Shown: positions 1 to 6,883, counted from the first letter of the stretch. The stretch is DNA of 8,272 bases from Chloroflexota bacterium (GCA_021823905.1 JAKALX010000156.1:1-8272); one strand, 5' to 3'. Numbers and translations: made by a program. Notes: generated from the sequence alone by a model not told the origin.

Positions 1-232
1 ACTCTTCGTGGAGGGAGATGTCGGCCGCGATCGCGATCGCCTTGCCGCCGGCCTTGTTGATGCCCGCGACCGTGTGGTCGAGCGAGCCTTCGAGCGGGTG
101 GTCGCCCTCGTGCAGCGTGCGCGCCACGCAGGCGACCCGTCCACCCTCGGCCGCGAAGACCTCCGCGATGGTTTTGCCGATGCCCCGGCTGGCGCCGGTG
201 ACGATGACGACCTTGCCGTCGAGCTTGCCCAT
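1..232 (-). CDS. SDR family NAD(P)-dependent oxidoreductase, N-terminal part (runs off the window)
   Basis: The reverse strand encodes 77 residues of an open frame from an ATG at 230-232 to the window edge. It starts MGKLDGKVVIVTGASRGIGK. The TGASRGIG glycine-rich turn (residues 12-19) is the classic dinucleotide-binding motif of the short-chain dehydrogenase/reductase Rossmann fold, following beta-strand 1 (KVVIVTG). An acidic residue D71 in AIAAD lies at the usual end of beta-3. The stretch LEGSLDHTVAGINKAGGKA (about 47-64) recalls the HSDL2-like and hydroxyacyl/steroid SDR subgroup, which acts on lipid-type substrates. That subgroup placement is inference. The catalytic Ser-Tyr-Lys lies beyond the window and cannot be checked. 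A purine-rich GGGGG precedes the ATG at short spacing. The gene is divergent from the flavoprotein gene at 400. Confidence 0.9.
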   Translation of the reverse strand, partial: MGKLDGKVVIVTGASRGIGKTIAEVFAAEGGRVACVARTLHEGDHPLEGSLDHTVAGINKAGGKAIAIAADISLHEE

Positions 233-399
233 GCTTGCCCCCAGGAGATGGATGATGGCCGCGATTCTACGCGCGTCGCAGCGGCCGGTGCTCGGGCCGC
301 CTCGCTTTGACTGGCCTGTGTTAGGTATTACGTCGACTGACAGTTCGGCCGGGTGGACAATGGCGGGACAGGCACGACGACAGCGAGGGCCACACCCGG
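233..399. promoter_or_regulatory. Divergent intergenic region with weak promoter-like elements
   Basis: This 167-bp spacer separates the leftward SDR gene from the rightward flavoprotein gene, so it should hold both promoters. A more AT-rich patch at about 305-333 contains TTGACT (307-312, plus strand), similar to a -35 box, but no good -10 lies at 16-18 bp from it. On the minus strand TAATAC (325-330) resembles a -10 box for the SDR gene, without a recognisable -35. I see no terminator or clear operator. The individual boxes are weak and only the general role of the region is supported. Confidence 0.3.
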
Positions 400-1938
400 A
401 TGACACAACCCCCCGAGAGCAACTTCCTCCAGCTACAACCGCCCTTCCAGCTCATCCAGGGCGGCATGGGGGTAGGCGTTTCGACCTGGCGTTTGGCGCG
501 GGCGGTCGCCGTCGCTGGCGAGAAGCTCCACAAGGCCGTCCTCGGAGTTGTTTCGGGTACCGGGCTTTCCGACATCATGATCCATCGCCTCCAGGAGGGC
601 GATCCCGACACGATCCGCGTGCTCACGGACTACGACCCGGTGCTGGCCAGCGAGCTCATCGACGTCTATGGCTCGCATGTCTCATGGCCGAAGGGGCTGC
701 GCCGGCGCATGCCGCCGAAGCCCGAGGTGCTCGTCAACGGAACCCAGGCAATGAAGGCCCACCTGACTCGTCTCACGGTCGCCGCGGCGTTCGTCGAGGT
801 CAGCCTGGCGAAAGCGGGTCACGGCGGCCCGATCGGCATCAACATCCTGGAGAAGCTGCAACTGATGCACCTGCCGGTGCTGCTCGGGGCGATGCTCGCG
901 GGCGTGGACTACGTGCTCGCCGGCGCCGGCATTCCCCACCAGATCCCCGCTCTGCTCCAGCATTACTCGGCGCTCCAGCCGGCTTCGTACAAACTGGACG
1001 TCGCGGGCACGAACGAGAAGCACCTGATGACCCTCGATCCGCGTTCCATCACGCAGCGGCTGGGGACGCTCAAGAAGCCGCGCTTCTTCGCGATCGTCTC
1101 GCACCACGCGCTGGCGATGCGGCTGGCGAGCACCGTGGAAGTCGACGGCTTCATCATCGAAGGGCCGACCGCCGGCGGCCATAACGCCCCGGCGCGCGGG
1201 AAAGACGTTGATGAGGCCGGCGAGCCCGTTTACGGCGAACGCGATCAGCCCGACCTGGACAAGATGCGGAGTCTTGGCAAACCGTTCTGGCTGGCCGGCT
1301 CCTATGCCTGCAAGCTCTCGGAGGCGATTGGGCTTGGAGCGGCCGGCATCCAGGTCGGCTCGGCATTCGCGCTCAGCAACGAGTCGGGCCTGACCGCGGC
1401 CGTCAAGCGCGCGCTGCGGGGCAAGATAGCGTCCCGCACGCTCCAGGTGACCACCAGCACGACGGCCTCGCCGACGGGGTTCCCCTTCCAGGTCGCGCAG
1501 CTCCCCGGAACGCTCGCGGAGCCGGCGGTGTACGGCGCGCGAAAGCGCATTTGCAATTTCGGCCAACTCGTCGAGGCGTATGCGAAACCCGACGGAAGCG
1601 GAACGGGCATTGGCTTCCGCTGCCCCGCCGAGCCTGTCGCGGCCTACCTTCGGAAAGGCGGGCGCGAGGAGCGAACGGCCGGGGCTGTCTGCCTTTGTAA
1701 CGGCCTCGCCGCCACCGCCGACTACGGCCGGACGGTCGCCAGTGGCCCAGAGCCGACCATTGTCACCCTCGGCAAGAACGTCGAGTTCTACGACCAGATT
1801 TGCGCGGCCCCGGACGGGAGCTACCAGGCCGAGGACGTCGTGCGGTACGTGTACCGGGAAGAAATTCCCGTCCCGGTGACCGCGCGCAAGGTGGCCGTCA
1901 CTGAGCGGGTCGTTTCGGCGGTGGCCGTGGGGGCGTAG
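400..1938 (+). CDS. Nitronate monooxygenase / FabK-like FMN-dependent TIM-barrel oxidoreductase with long C-terminal extension
   Basis: The 512-residue protein belongs to the nitronate monooxygenase (2-nitropropane dioxygenase)/FabK flavoprotein superfamily. Visible marks are the N-terminal IQGGMGVGVS (19-28), FFAIVSHHALAM (229-240), EGPTAGGHNAP (254-264), whose H261 matches the family's catalytic/FMN-site histidine, and the phosphate-binding-like GIQVGSAFALS (316-326). Family members use FMN to oxidise alkyl nitronates or, in FabK, to reduce enoyl-ACP. The true substrate here is unknown. The length exceeds the usual 310-380 residues: about 130 residues after the barrel contain C385, C408 (RCPAEP), C431 and C433 (CLCNG). 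The protein should be cytoplasmic, with no signal peptide or membrane segment. The start ATG has only a weak GAGGG (385-389) upstream. dapB follows after 12 bp, so the two genes are probably co-transcribed. Confidence 0.88.
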   Translation: MTQPPESNFLQLQPPFQLIQGGMGVGVSTWRLARAVAVAGEKLHKAVLGVVSGTGLSDIMIHRLQEGDPDTIRVLTDYDPVLASELIDVYGSHVSWPKGLRRRMPPKPEVLVNGTQAMKAHLTRLTVAAAFVEVSLAKAGHGGPIGINILEKLQLMHLPVLLGAMLAGVDYVLAGAGIPHQIPALLQHYSALQPASYKLDVAGTNEKHLMTLDPRSITQRLGTLKKPRFFAIVSHHALAMRLASTVEVDGFIIEGPTAGGHNAPARGKDVDEAGEPVYGERDQPDLDKMRSLGKPFWLAGSYACKLSEAIGLGAAGIQVGSAFALSNESGLTAAVKRALRGKIASRTLQVTTSTTASPTGFPFQVAQLPGTLAEPAVYGARKRICNFGQLVEAYAKPDGSGTGIGFRCPAEPVAAYLRKGGREERTAGAVCLCNGLAATADYGRTVASGPEPTIVTLGKNVEFYDQICAAPDGSYQAEDVVRYVYREEIPVPVTARKVAVTERVVSAVAVGA

Positions 1939-1950
1939 AATCCGCGGGCT

Positions 1951-2730
1951 ATGAGTGAGCTTCGCGTCGTCATATCCGGCGCCGGCAAGATGGGCCGGCA
2001 GGTGGCAGCGGCCGTCGCGGCCGAAGAGGGGATGACGCCCATCGCGTTCCTCGATGGTCTGGCGACGACGGGGAAGATCGAGCATCTCCCGGTCTACAGC
2101 GACATCGCAACCTGCTTCGAGGACCGCAAGCCGGATGTGGTCATCGATTTCTCGAACGCCGCCTGGACGCCGGCTCTGGCCACGGCGGCGATGGAGCGGA
2201 GCATCCGGCTGGTGATCGGAACGACGGGGCTGCCGGACGACTTCCTCCCGTGGCTCGAAAAGGAAGCGAAGGCCCGGAAGACCGGCGCCGTGGTTGCGGC
2301 GAACTTCGCGATTGGGGCGGTGCTGATGATGCACTTCGCCCGCCAGGCCGCGCGCTTCTTCGACAACGCGGAGATCATCGAGCTGCACCACGACCAGAAG
2401 GTGGACGCGCCGAGCGGCACGGCGAAGACGACGGCCGAGCTCATGCGCGCGGCCCGCGAGACGGCGTTCACGCACCCGCCGACCGAGAAGGAGACCATCC
2501 CCGGTGCGCGCGGGGCCGAGCTGGGCGGCATCGCCATCCATTCCGTCCGGTTGCCTGGGCTGGTTGCGCACCAGGAGGTCATCTTCGGCGGGCTGGGGCA
2601 AACGCTCACGATCCGGCACGACACAACGGGGCGCGAGTCGTTCATGCCCGGCGTCATCATGGCCGCGCGCGAGGTGATGAAGCTGGATCACCTGGCTGTC
2701 GGGCTGGACGCGCTTTTCGGGCTTCGGTAG
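1951..2730 (+). CDS. dapB: 4-hydroxy-tetrahydrodipicolinate reductase
   Basis: DapB reduces 4-hydroxy-tetrahydrodipicolinate to tetrahydrodipicolinate with NAD(P)H in the diaminopimelate/lysine pathway, in the cytoplasm, normally as a homotetramer. The 259-residue length is normal. The N-terminal Rossmann motif is GAGKMG (10-15). GTTG (90-93) and AANFAIGAV (116-124) follow. The family signature is complete: ELHHDQKVDAPSGTA (144-158), with H146 and K150 equivalent to E. coli H159 and K163. The C-terminal segment with LPGLVAHQEVIFG (201-213) and FMPGV (231-235) is much closer to the M. tuberculosis type than to E. coli. A short loop after beta-2 with D35 fits enzymes that accept NADH as well as NADPH, which is inference. 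No clear Shine-Dalgarno is seen, so translation may be coupled to the flavoprotein gene 12 bp upstream. No dapA or other lysine gene is adjacent. Confidence 0.96.
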   Translation: MSELRVVISGAGKMGRQVAAAVAAEEGMTPIAFLDGLATTGKIEHLPVYSDIATCFEDRKPDVVIDFSNAAWTPALATAAMERSIRLVIGTTGLPDDFLPWLEKEAKARKTGAVVAANFAIGAVLMMHFARQAARFFDNAEIIELHHDQKVDAPSGTAKTTAELMRAARETAFTHPPTEKETIPGARGAELGGIAIHSVRLPGLVAHQEVIFGGLGQTLTIRHDTTGRESFMPGVIMAAREVMKLDHLAVGLDALFGLR

Positions 2731-2740
2731 ACCGCGCCGG

Positions 2741-3769
2741 TCAGCGGCCCCGCCGCAATCGCGGGTCGAGGACATCGCGCAGGGCGTCACCGGCGAGGTT
2801 GTAGCCAAGCACGGTGAACATGATCGCCAGGCCCGGGAAGATCGAGAGGAACGGCTTCGCCGAGAGCAGCTGGCGGCCCTCGTTTAGCTCCTTCCCCCAG
2901 GACGGGGCGACCGGATCGCCCAGGCCGATGAACGCCAGGGTCGATTCGGCGAGGATGTAGGCGCCGATCGAGATCGTGAAGATGACGATTGTCGGCGCCA
3001 CGATGTTGGGCAGGATGTGCCTGAACATGATGCGCCGATCGGACGCGCCAATCACCTGCGCGGCCACCACGTACTGCTCCTCGCGGGCGGTCAGCACGGC
3101 GCTCCGCACGATGCGGACTGTCTGGGCGATACCGACGATCCCCAGCGCCACGGTGATCGTCCAGACCGTCGGGTTCGGTACGACCTGGACGAAGAGCAGG
3201 AGGAGGATCAGCGCCGGGAAGGCGAGCATCGCGTCGGTCCCTCTCTGGATGAACAGATCGACGAGTCCGCCGAAATAGGCGCTGATGAGACCGAGAATCA
3301 GGCCGGCGGCAACCGCGATCACGGCGGCTCCCACGCCGACGACCACGGACGTCCTCGCGCCCCAAACGATCCGGGCGTAGAGATCCCGCCCGGCCTTGTC
3401 GGTCCCGAACCAGTGGGACATGCTTGGGTCCTGGGGGCCGATGATCCCGCCCTTTGTGTAGACCTCGGGCGGGTACTGGAGGCGGACGAGCGGATCCTCG
3501 AGCGCCTTGGCGGCGACGGCCGGGTCGTACGCGGGATTCGCGGTCTGGAAGACGGTGTCCTTGTCGTAGCGCTGGAGCAGCGGCGCCGCCACGGCGGTGA
3601 GGAGCATCAGCAGGATCAGCATGACCCCGGCGGCGCCCAGCGGCTTCCCCTTCATGAAGCGCCCGAACGCCACGACCCAGCGAACCAGCGCCGCCCTATC
3701 ACGGGTGGATCGGAAGCCCGCGGGGCCGGCTGACTCGAGTGCGATCTGCTGTTGTGCCATGCCTGCCAT
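2741..3769 (-). CDS. ABC transporter permease, DppC/OppC type
   Basis: This is the second membrane subunit of a peptide/nickel/opine-type ABC importer (BPD_transp_1 family). From the ATG at 3769 it has 342 residues. An N-terminal membrane helix lies at about 43-65. A periplasm-facing loop leads to the DppC hallmark GTDKAGRDLYAR (122-133), followed by several hydrophobic segments. The cytoplasmic EAA loop, which contacts the ATPase, is seen as VAAQVIGAS and HILPN (about 235-254). The protein ends in DPRLR, usual for this family. An upstream in-frame ATG at 3841 would overlap dppB by 68 bp and add a non-homologous tail, so it is unlikely. An ATG at 3760 is an alternative, with TAGGGG about 10 nt ahead. 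The start at 3769 lies 4 bp after the dppB stop, indicating translational coupling. It converges with dapB, with 10 bp between stops. Confidence 0.93.
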   Translation of the reverse strand: MAGMAQQQIALESAGPAGFRSTRDRAALVRWVVAFGRFMKGKPLGAAGVMLILLMLLTAVAAPLLQRYDKDTVFQTANPAYDPAVAAKALEDPLVRLQYPPEVYTKGGIIGPQDPSMSHWFGTDKAGRDLYARIVWGARTSVVVGVGAAVIAVAAGLILGLISAYFGGLVDLFIQRGTDAMLAFPALILLLLFVQVVPNPTVWTITVALGIVGIAQTVRIVRSAVLTAREEQYVVAAQVIGASDRRIMFRHILPNIVAPTIVIFTISIGAYILAESTLAFIGLGDPVAPSWGKELNEGRQLLSAKPFLSIFPGLAIMFTVLGYNLAGDALRDVLDPRLRRGR

Positions 3770-3773
3770 GCCC

Positions 3774-4745
3774 CTACGAGTAGCGGATGCGCGGGTCGAG
3801 CCAGCCGTACAACACGTCGACCGCAAGATTGACGAAGACAATGAAGGTGGCGATCACGAGTACGAACGCCTGGACAACCGGCACGTCGCGCTGGGTAATC
3901 GCCGAGATGACGCGGCTCCCTAGCCCGGGGATGCCGAAGAGGTACTCGAACACCACGTTGCCGCTGATCAAGCCCGCCACGGTCAGGCCGATCACTGTCA
4001 GAACGGGGATCATGGCGTTCTTAAGCGCGTGGCGGACGATGATCGCGCGCTCGCGGAGGCCCTTCGCCCACGCCGTGCGAATGTAGTCCTGGCGAAGAAC
4101 CTCGAGCATCTGTGAGCGCAGGAGACGCATGATGCCCGCGCCGGAGGCGAAGCCGCCGGCGAGCGCGGGCAGGATGTAAAGCTTCAGGCTGCCCACCGGG
4201 TCTTGCCAGAGCAGCGGCTGCCCGATCAGGTCGATATTCCAGAGTTTGTACCGGACCACGCTCAACAAGAGGATGGTCGCCACCCAGAAAGACGGCGCGG
4301 CCACTCCAGCGATGGCCAACACTCGCAGCCCATAGTCAATGGGCGTGTCCTGTTTGACGGCCGAGATAATCCCGATGGGAATGCTTGTCACCAGCGCGAC
4401 GAACAGCGTCATCAGCCCGAGTTGAGCCGTGTAGGGGAGGCCTTCGCGAAACACCTGCAGGGCGGGCTGCTTCGTTCGAAACGAGTGGCCGAGGTCGCCG
4501 TGCAACGTGTTGCTGACGTAGTCGATGTAGCGCTGGACGACCGGCTTGTCGACGCCGAGCTCCTTGCGAATCGCCTGTACCTGCGCATCGCGCTCGGCCT
4601 TCGTGTTGCCTGTCGGGTTCTGCTGCGCAATGCGCTGGGCCACGAAGTCACCAGGCAGAACGCTCGTCGCAAAAAACACGAGCGTGAGAATGAGCCAGAT
4701 CACCGGGATGTTGATCAGCGTTCGACGGAGAATGTATCTCCCCAC
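3774..4745 (-). CDS. ABC transporter permease, DppB/OppB type
   Basis: This is the first membrane subunit of the same importer. Read from a GTG at 4745 it is 323 residues and begins MGRYILRRTLINIPVIWLIL, the standard DppB opening, with membrane helix 1 at about 9-27. Further helices follow at about 107-130 and 143-165. The EAA loop is TAWAKGLRERAIIVRHALKNA (split here: TAWAKGLRE, then HALKNA, about 224-244). FEYLFGIPGLG (266-276) is a strong DppB mark, and the protein ends DPRIRYS. I prefer GTG 4745 over the ATG at 4769. The GTG has GAGGGGG five bases upstream, while the ATG adds eight non-conserved residues and directly abuts a 13-bp hairpin (4770-4797). The gene lies 81 bp after the binding-protein gene and 4 bp before the DppC gene. 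Confidence 0.93.
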   Translation of the reverse strand: MGRYILRRTLINIPVIWLILTLVFFATSVLPGDFVAQRIAQQNPTGNTKAERDAQVQAIRKELGVDKPVVQRYIDYVSNTLHGDLGHSFRTKQPALQVFREGLPYTAQLGLMTLFVALVTSIPIGIISAVKQDTPIDYGLRVLAIAGVAAPSFWVATILLLSVVRYKLWNIDLIGQPLLWQDPVGSLKLYILPALAGGFASGAGIMRLLRSQMLEVLRQDYIRTAWAKGLRERAIIVRHALKNAMIPVLTVIGLTVAGLISGNVVFEYLFGIPGLGSRVISAITQRDVPVVQAFVLVIATFIVFVNLAVDVLYGWLDPRIRYS

Positions 4746-4750
4746 GGCTT

Positions 4751-4757
4751 CCCCCTC
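4751..4757 (-). promoter_or_regulatory. Ribosome binding site that fixes the DppB start
   Basis: On the reverse strand GAGGGGG ends five bases (AAGCC) before the GTG at 4743-4745. This is a near-ideal Shine-Dalgarno position and is much better than anything ahead of the in-frame ATG at 4769, so it supports GTG as the true start. It lies just downstream of the intercistronic hairpin and outside its arms, so it should remain accessible when the hairpin forms. Confidence 0.7.
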
Positions 4758-4769
4758 GGGCAAAGGCAT

Positions 4770-4797
4770 GGGCGCGGGCTGAGATCAGCCCGCGCCC
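4770..4797 (-). other. Perfect 13-bp intercistronic stem-loop between binding-protein and permease genes
   Basis: The arms GGGCGCGGGCTGA (4770-4782) and TCAGCCCGCGCCC (4785-4797) are exact reverse complements around a 2-base centre; in RNA the inner pair or two would open to make a 4-6 base loop. The structure is strongly GC-rich. No run of T follows on the reverse strand (next bases ATGCCTTTG), so it is not a standard Rho-independent terminator. In binding-protein-dependent importer operons, hairpins at this position typically protect the 3' end of the binding-protein mRNA and lower expression of the permeases, giving excess receptor. That role here is inference from position and family precedent. 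Confidence 0.8.
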
Positions 4798-4826
4798 GTC
4801 ACCTCATGGAGTGCGGGATCGAATCC

Positions 4827-6662
4827 CTACAGCGTTGGGTCCGCCGGCCGGCCCTGGTAGGTCGGGTCGGCGGTGTCGATGTAGGCGTTGGTGATGAGAT
4901 GGGCCGTCGAGAACGGCGCCTGCTCCTGCGGGTGGAAGTAGTTCCAGAACAGGTTGTCGACGATCTGGACGTGCGAGTACGGAATGCCGGCGCCATACGC
5001 CTTGAGGATCAGGCGCTCAGCGTCCTTCGTCATGCCCTTTCGCTTCTCCGCGTCGAGCTCGACCGCCAGCTTGGTGAGGATGGCGTCCAGCCCTTCCACC
5101 TTCGCCCCGTACTGGGCGTTCAAGGGCGACGTCGACAGGAAGTTGCCGACGAGGAAGCTCGTGGGCTCGGGGTCGGTAAGCTCCGTAATCCAGCCATACC
5201 AGATGTTCGCGTTCCCGTTGCCGTACTTCTGCTGGATGATCTTCGTCGTGATCGTGCTGTACGGCTCGACCTTCGGCTTGAACTGGTTGGTGCCCAGGTT
5301 CTGGTTGAGCATCGAGGCGATGACCGAGCTTGCCTGGTAGAGGCCCTCGAAGATATCAGGGATGTCGAGCGTCACGTCACCAAGAGCGGGGCCGCCACCG
5401 GCCTGCCACATCTGCTTTGCTTCCGTGATCTCCTTGGCGCGGTCTTCGAGATAGCCGGGGAAGGTGATCAGTTCCTTCTCGTCGATTCTGAACGCCTGCT
5501 GCGTCGGCGGGATGTTCCCGGAGATCGCGCCGCGGCCACCGTGGAACTGCTGGATGAGCTGCCGCCGGTCGTAGGCGCGGAAGATGGCACCGATGAGGTT
5601 CGGGTTGTTCCAGGGCGCCGCGCCGGCGAAGTAGGTCCCGGCGATTGGGTTCGCGGAGAACGACGGAAGGTCCTGGATCTTGCCCTTTAGCCGGCTGTTC
5701 AAGTCGTTGAGCTGCGGCACGGTCGACGGCGCGAATGTGTCTACCTGCTTCTGCTCGAAAGCGGCCTGGAGCGCGGCCTGATCAGTGAAGAGTGGCACTT
5801 CCTGGTGCCCGTTGAGGAACGTCTTGCCCGCGAACTTGTCGTTCTTCTTGAAGGTCAGGTGCCCGTCCGGGTTGAACTCCGTCATGACATACGGGCCGGT
5901 GCCGATGATGAAATCAGCCTTGAGCTGCGCGTAGATCTTCTCGAACTGCTTGACCGCCTCGGGCGCCTGGATGACCTCGTAGGATTGGGCAAGCAGGTTA
6001 AGGAACAGAGGCGCCGGCTTGTTGAACGTAACCTTGAGTGTGCTTGCGTCGGTCGCCGTGACCGTATCCACGACCTGATAATCGGGCTTGCGATAGAAGT
6101 TCGGGTCGGCAGTGCCGTCCTGCAGCTTGCCGGCCTTGTTCCGCTCGATGTGGAACTTCATGTCGTCAACGGTGGTCGCGCGGCCGTTCACGGGCGGTTT
6201 GTTCTGCCAGAAGTTGTTGGGGCGCAGGTGGAGCGTGAGCGTCTGCGGGTCCGGCTGCTCCCACTTGTCGGCAAAGGCGCCACCAAGCTTGCCGGTCTTG
6301 AATGAGTCCCACTGGATGATCCGTTGGCCCGTGAGGCCCATGATCGTCGCGAACGGCGTGAAGCGGCTACGCGAAACGTCGAACGTGTCGTACGTCGCGT
6401 TCGCGGAGCTAGTTCGGTAGACGCCGCCCGGCTTCCCGCCGGCCGCTGTTGCACTTGCGCTGGGGCTGGCCGCGGCCGTCGTGGCGCCACCCGCGCTCGT
6501 TTTCGATGCCGCCGTCGGCGTCGACGACGAGCTGTCTCCGCCGCAGCCCACGAGTCCGAGGGCGCCGGCGCCGAGGCCCGCGACAGCGACGCCGCCAACG
6601 AAGCGCCGGCGAGTGAAGCGGCCACTTGTGTGCCGCAACCAGTAGTTGTCCTCTCTCGACAT
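4827..6662 (-). CDS. ABC transporter substrate-binding lipoprotein, family 5 (peptide/nickel/opine type), Tat-exported
   Basis: The 611-residue extracytoplasmic receptor binds the solute and delivers it to the DppB/DppC pore. The N-terminus has a twin-arginine motif TRRRF (17-21), a hydrophobic segment (about 21-38) and a lipobox LVGC with C40 as the lipidated cysteine, so it should be a Tat-exported, membrane-anchored lipoprotein. A Ser/Thr/Ala-rich linker (about 43-77) precedes the SBP_bac_5 fold, which starts GGVYR. Recognisable landmarks are GTGPYVM with the following hydrophilic strand (254-275) and the AIFRAYDRRQLI segment (359-370), which is the usual helix of this family (AI..AIDR..I). 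The ligand cannot be assigned; family 5 takes oligopeptides, sugars, nickel chelates and others. The start ATG has a strong AGGGGAGGGGG upstream (6670-6680). It is the first gene of the operon. Confidence 0.94.
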   Translation of the reverse strand: MSREDNYWLRHTSGRFTRRRFVGGVAVAGLGAGALGLVGCGGDSSSSTPTAASKTSAGGATTAAASPSASATAAGGKPGGVYRTSSANATYDTFDVSRSRFTPFATIMGLTGQRIIQWDSFKTGKLGGAFADKWEQPDPQTLTLHLRPNNFWQNKPPVNGRATTVDDMKFHIERNKAGKLQDGTADPNFYRKPDYQVVDTVTATDASTLKVTFNKPAPLFLNLLAQSYEVIQAPEAVKQFEKIYAQLKADFIIGTGPYVMTEFNPDGHLTFKKNDKFAGKTFLNGHQEVPLFTDQAALQAAFEQKQVDTFAPSTVPQLNDLNSRLKGKIQDLPSFSANPIAGTYFAGAAPWNNPNLIGAIFRAYDRRQLIQQFHGGRGAISGNIPPTQQAFRIDEKELITFPGYLEDRAKEITEAKQMWQAGGGPALGDVTLDIPDIFEGLYQASSVIASMLNQNLGTNQFKPKVEPYSTITTKIIQQKYGNGNANIWYGWITELTDPEPTSFLVGNFLSTSPLNAQYGAKVEGLDAILTKLAVELDAEKRKGMTKDAERLILKAYGAGIPYSHVQIVDNLFWNYFHPQEQAPFSTAHLITNAYIDTADPTYQGRPADPTL

Positions 6663-6733
6663 GAAAGTTCCCCCTCCCCTGTTCCGGACGGACGCACGCG
6701 ACCGAAGCCAGTGGCCCTACTCCGGTTCGCCGC

Positions 6734-6761
6734 ATAATACCGGCGCAATAAGCAGTGTCAA
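6734..6761 (-). promoter_or_regulatory. Near-consensus sigma-70-type promoter for the ABC importer operon
   Basis: On the reverse strand the -35 box TTGACA (6756-6761) is a perfect match. It is separated by 16 bp from TATTAT (6734-6739), which differs from the ideal -10 TATAAT at one position. Transcription would start near 6727, giving a leader of about 65 nt before the ATG at 6662 that includes the strong ribosome binding site. The boxes sit in an AT-rich island (about 6733-6786) inside GC-rich DNA, which supports function. Confidence 0.75.
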
Positions 6762-6764
6762 TAC

Positions 6765-6785
6765 TATCGATTTACCATAACGATA
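6765..6785. promoter_or_regulatory. Inverted repeat TATCG-N11-CGATA, possible operator upstream of the importer promoter
   Basis: Two 5-bp half-sites, TATCG (6765-6769) and CGATA (6781-6785), are exact reverse complements. Their centres are 16 bp apart, so they are spaced on the scale of dimeric regulator sites. The repeat begins 3 bp beyond the -35 box of the importer promoter, in the place where activators or UP-element contacts act. It also lies between the two divergent genes, so it could affect both. Half-sites of only 5 bp in AT-rich DNA may be chance. Confidence 0.3.
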
Positions 6786-6854
6786 CGGAGGCCTTCCCGA
6801 TCATCAGTTCGCCGGCACCTAACCATCGCCGCTCCGCTCCTCTCTGGCGCCGGG

Positions 6855-6883
6855 CTGAACGCTAGCCGGTTCGCTCGTACACT
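6855..6883 (+). promoter_or_regulatory. Weak candidate promoter for the acyl-CoA dehydrogenase gene
   Basis: TACACT (6878-6883) fits the TAnnnT pattern of a -10 box, with CTGAAC (6855-6860) 17 bp upstream as a poor -35 (three of six matches). Transcription would start near 6890, about 20 bases before the ATG at 6912. No better candidate is visible on this strand between 6740 and 6911. It may instead depend on an alternative sigma factor or an activator. Confidence 0.25.

Noticed and set aside
29..44. Overlapping GCGATCGC octamers resembling the cyanobacterial HIP1 repeat
   Set aside because: They fall inside SDR codons for an Ala-Ile repeat, and the sequence is not repeated across the window, so this is coding chance.
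2731..2741. Short hairpin ACCG-CGC-CGGT in the 10-bp gap between the convergent dapB and DppC stops
   Set aside because: A 4-bp stem with no T-run is too small to call a terminator in GC-rich DNA.
682..2808. A 708-residue open frame on the minus strand opposite the flavoprotein and dapB genes
   Set aside because: It is rich in Arg, Gly, Asp and His with no recognisable domain and lies wholly antisense to two well-recognised genes. Long antisense frames of this kind arise from GC-rich third codon positions.
4203..5690. A 495-residue open frame on the plus strand opposite the permease and receptor genes
   Set aside because: It crosses the boundary between two clear reverse-strand genes, has biased Arg/Val/Glu composition and no family motif, so it is an antisense shadow.
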